The notes beneath the pieces are model-generated. The model did not search any database, was not told the DNA's origin, and saw nothing but the letters and a program-made list of their open reading frames with translations. From an uncultured Eubacterium sp. (GTDB lineage: Bacteria; Bacillota; Clostridia; Lachnospirales; Lachnospiraceae), in NCBI GenBank assembly GCA_934351445.1, contig CAKRIZ010000006.1, positions 11,319 to 75,318 of the forward strand: a stretch of DNA of 64,000 nucleotides, read 5' to 3'. Position numbers and translations under genes: made by a program. Positions 62,719 through 64,000 of this stretch are shown here, in pieces. Every line of letters begins with the position of its first letter. Position 1 is the stretch's first letter.

Positions 62719-63825
62719 ATGAAATTATATATGCCGACAAAAGTTTTTTTCGAGAGAGCATGTGTCAGGGAACATGGGGAGGAGTTAAAGGCACTCGGTA
62801 CGAAAGCGATGATCGTGACAGGCAGACATTCCAGCCGGGTCAACGGCTCACTCGCCGATGTGGAGGCTGCTCTCACACAGAATGGGCAGTCATACGTGAT
62901 CTTTGATGGGATTGAGGAGAATCCATCAGTGGAGACAGTGGCGCGTGCAGCACAGGCTGCCGTGGCAGCGCAGGTTGATTTTTTTGTAGCGATCGGCGGT
63001 GGATCTCCGATGGATGCGTCCAAAGCGATCTCTATTTTATGTAAACATCCGGAGACAATCCCTGAGGCAGAGAATTATCTATATGGCAGTGAACCGATGG
63101 ATGGATATCCGGTTGCAGCAGTGCCGACAACGTCAGGCACCGGCTCAGAAGTCACACCGTATGCGATTCTGACGCTGCACAGCAAGCATACCAAGCAGTC
63201 GATCAAGCAGCATCTGTTTGCACAGGTCGCATTTGTGGATGCCGGATATCTGCATACATCTTCCTATGCGAATATGGTGAGTACCTGCGTAGATGCACTC
63301 GCGCATCTGATCGAGTCATATCTGAACACGAATGCAAATGAACTGAACCGTATGTATTCCGCAGAAGGACTGCGCGTGTGGGGATCGGTCAAGGATGCAC
63401 TGTTACCGCAGGTGGCGACGGCTGCTGATGGCAGCATGACACTTGCAGATGAGACATTTGATGCGTTTATGCGCGCTTCTGTAATTGCCGGGATTGCGAT
63501 CACGCATACCGGAACGAGTATTCCGCATGGACTGAGTTATCCGGTGACTTATGAGATGGGTGTATCACATGGCAAAGCGGTCGGTTATTTCCTGCCGGGA
63601 TTCCTGCGTGCATATGAGAACCGGGCGGATGTGGGGCGCATCATGGAATTGCTCGGTTTTACCGACCAGGATGCATTCTGCGCTTATTTAGAGCAGCTGA
63701 TCGGACAGCCGCAGATAGATGCGGATTTATGGGCACATGATGTAGAACTGCTCATGTCCAATCCGGCAAAACTAAAGAACTATCCATATGCGATGACGGC
63801 GGATATTTTGAGGAAATTCATCTAA
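62719..63825 (+). CDS. Iron-containing alcohol dehydrogenase family protein
   Basis: 368 residues from the ATG at 62719 (AAGGAGG upstream; an ATG at 62698 is less well placed). The NAD-binding GGGSPMDASKAI (about 94), PTTSGTGSEVT (about 135) and the metal ligands in CVDALAHLIES (D and H, about 190-194) and SIPHGLSYP / VSHGKAV (two further histidines) are intact. It reduces aldehydes or oxidises alcohols; the substrate (for example butanol, propanediol or another fermentation product) is unknown. It is transcribed alone. Confidence 0.88.
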   Translation: MKLYMPTKVFFERACVREHGEELKALGTKAMIVTGRHSSRVNGSLADVEAALTQNGQSYVIFDGIEENPSVETVARAAQAAVAAQVDFFVAIGGGSPMDASKAISILCKHPETIPEAENYLYGSEPMDGYPVAAVPTTSGTGSEVTPYAILTLHSKHTKQSIKQHLFAQVAFVDAGYLHTSSYANMVSTCVDALAHLIESYLNTNANELNRMYSAEGLRVWGSVKDALLPQVATAADGSMTLADETFDAFMRASVIAGIAITHTGTSIPHGLSYPVTYEMGVSHGKAVGYFLPGFLRAYENRADVGRIMELLGFTDQDAFCAYLEQLIGQPQIDADLWAHDVELLMSNPAKLKNYPYAMTADILRKFI

Positions 63826-63828
63826 AAT

Positions 63829-63930
63829 AGGCGTTTGTGAAACTATTTAATCATCGGGCTACCTGACTGTGGGCGCAGTGGCATTCTGATCAAGCTGCTC
63901 CGGTTGCCCGGCGGTGTCTCGCTGTCTCTT
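63829..63930. repeat. Partial family A element at the window edge
   Basis: Starts with AGGCGTTTGTGAAACTA, preceded by the T of a TA dinucleotide, and is a reverse-orientation match to 29287-29367 (GTGGGCGCAGTGGCATTCTG is shared). After about 63930 similarity to the complete copy stops; the rest of the window has no gene. Confidence 0.65.
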
Positions 63931-64000
63931 CAGCCTTGGCTCGATGTGTCCTTCGCACACATAGCCTGCGGCTTTCAGCTATGACATGAAGTTCGTTTGC

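Noticed and set aside
1..64000. CRISPR arrays, rRNA and tRNA genes.
   Set aside because: No regularly spaced repeats of the right size and no conserved rRNA or tRNA segments were noticed on reading; a dedicated tRNA scan would settle the latter.

Overview
The window looks like chromosomal DNA of an anaerobic, probably motile low-to-mid GC Gram-positive bacterium of the class Clostridia, most likely the family Lachnospiraceae. The reasons are a group B-type [FeFe] hydrogenase, a class III anaerobic ribonucleotide reductase, a streptococcal/clostridial-type fab cluster with FabK and a FabT-like MarR regulator, a fused accDA gene, AGGAGG ribosome binding sites throughout and many c-di-GMP and two-component genes. 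I cannot name the species. No rRNA, tRNA or CRISPR array was seen.

Layout. 1-1.6 kb: the end of a flippase-like membrane protein gene and a reverse-strand metY. 1.7-10.1 kb: a PIN-like protein, a membrane GGDEF protein with an extra C-terminal domain, the Trk potassium uptake pair trkA-trkH, a monomeric [FeFe] hydrogenase and a histidine phosphatase. 10.1-13.2 kb: a nested pair of miniature inverted-repeat elements, then an Rrf2 regulator, metY and cysK (sulfur assimilation). 13.3-20.2 kb: hflK-hflC, pyk, ldh, a secreted CAP protein and an acetyltransferase. 20.2-24.2 kb: a reverse-strand membrane redox operon (CXXC microprotein, NapH-like ferredoxin, TlpA-like lipoprotein) divergent from a two-component system. 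24.3-29.1 kb: a BlaI/BlaR1-like pair and a chemoreceptor. 29.2-40.3 kb: a type II fatty acid synthesis operon (acpP-fabK-fabD-fabG-fabF-fabZ-accDA-fabH-fabT) followed directly by a large TetM-like GTPase fused to a YacP/NYN nuclease domain. 40.4-47.0 kb: trmO, nrdD with an unusual neighbouring radical SAM gene, and an EAL phosphodiesterase. 47.0-62.4 kb: the phosphate regulon (pstS-pstC-pstA // pstB-phoU-small membrane protein-Na/Pi symporter-phoB/phoP-phoR). It is split between pstA and pstB by a patatin gene, a thioesterase gene and a strongly AT-rich Eco57I-like restriction-modification island. 62.4-64 kb: a terminator, another miniature element, an iron-type alcohol dehydrogenase and a further miniature element at the edge.

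Regulatory logic readable in the sequence: a FabT-type palindrome at the fab promoter with a FabT-like gene closing the operon; tandem NrdR-type boxes 31 bp apart before nrdD; three phosphate promoters with TTTACA boxes in about 11-bp phase and a fixed TTTACA-9 bp-TAnnAT arrangement; and palindromes at the metY-cysK promoter next to an Rrf2 gene with a three-cysteine cluster. At least three families of miniature inverted-repeat elements are scattered in the intergenic DNA. In two places they supply or overlap a gene's stop codon (fabK, pstA).

The most unusual items are the GTPase-NYN fusion, the nrdD-linked radical SAM protein that lacks the usual NrdG look, the GGDEF fusion, the duplicated Pho promoter around an AT-rich restriction island, and a 35-residue membrane protein inside the Pho operon.
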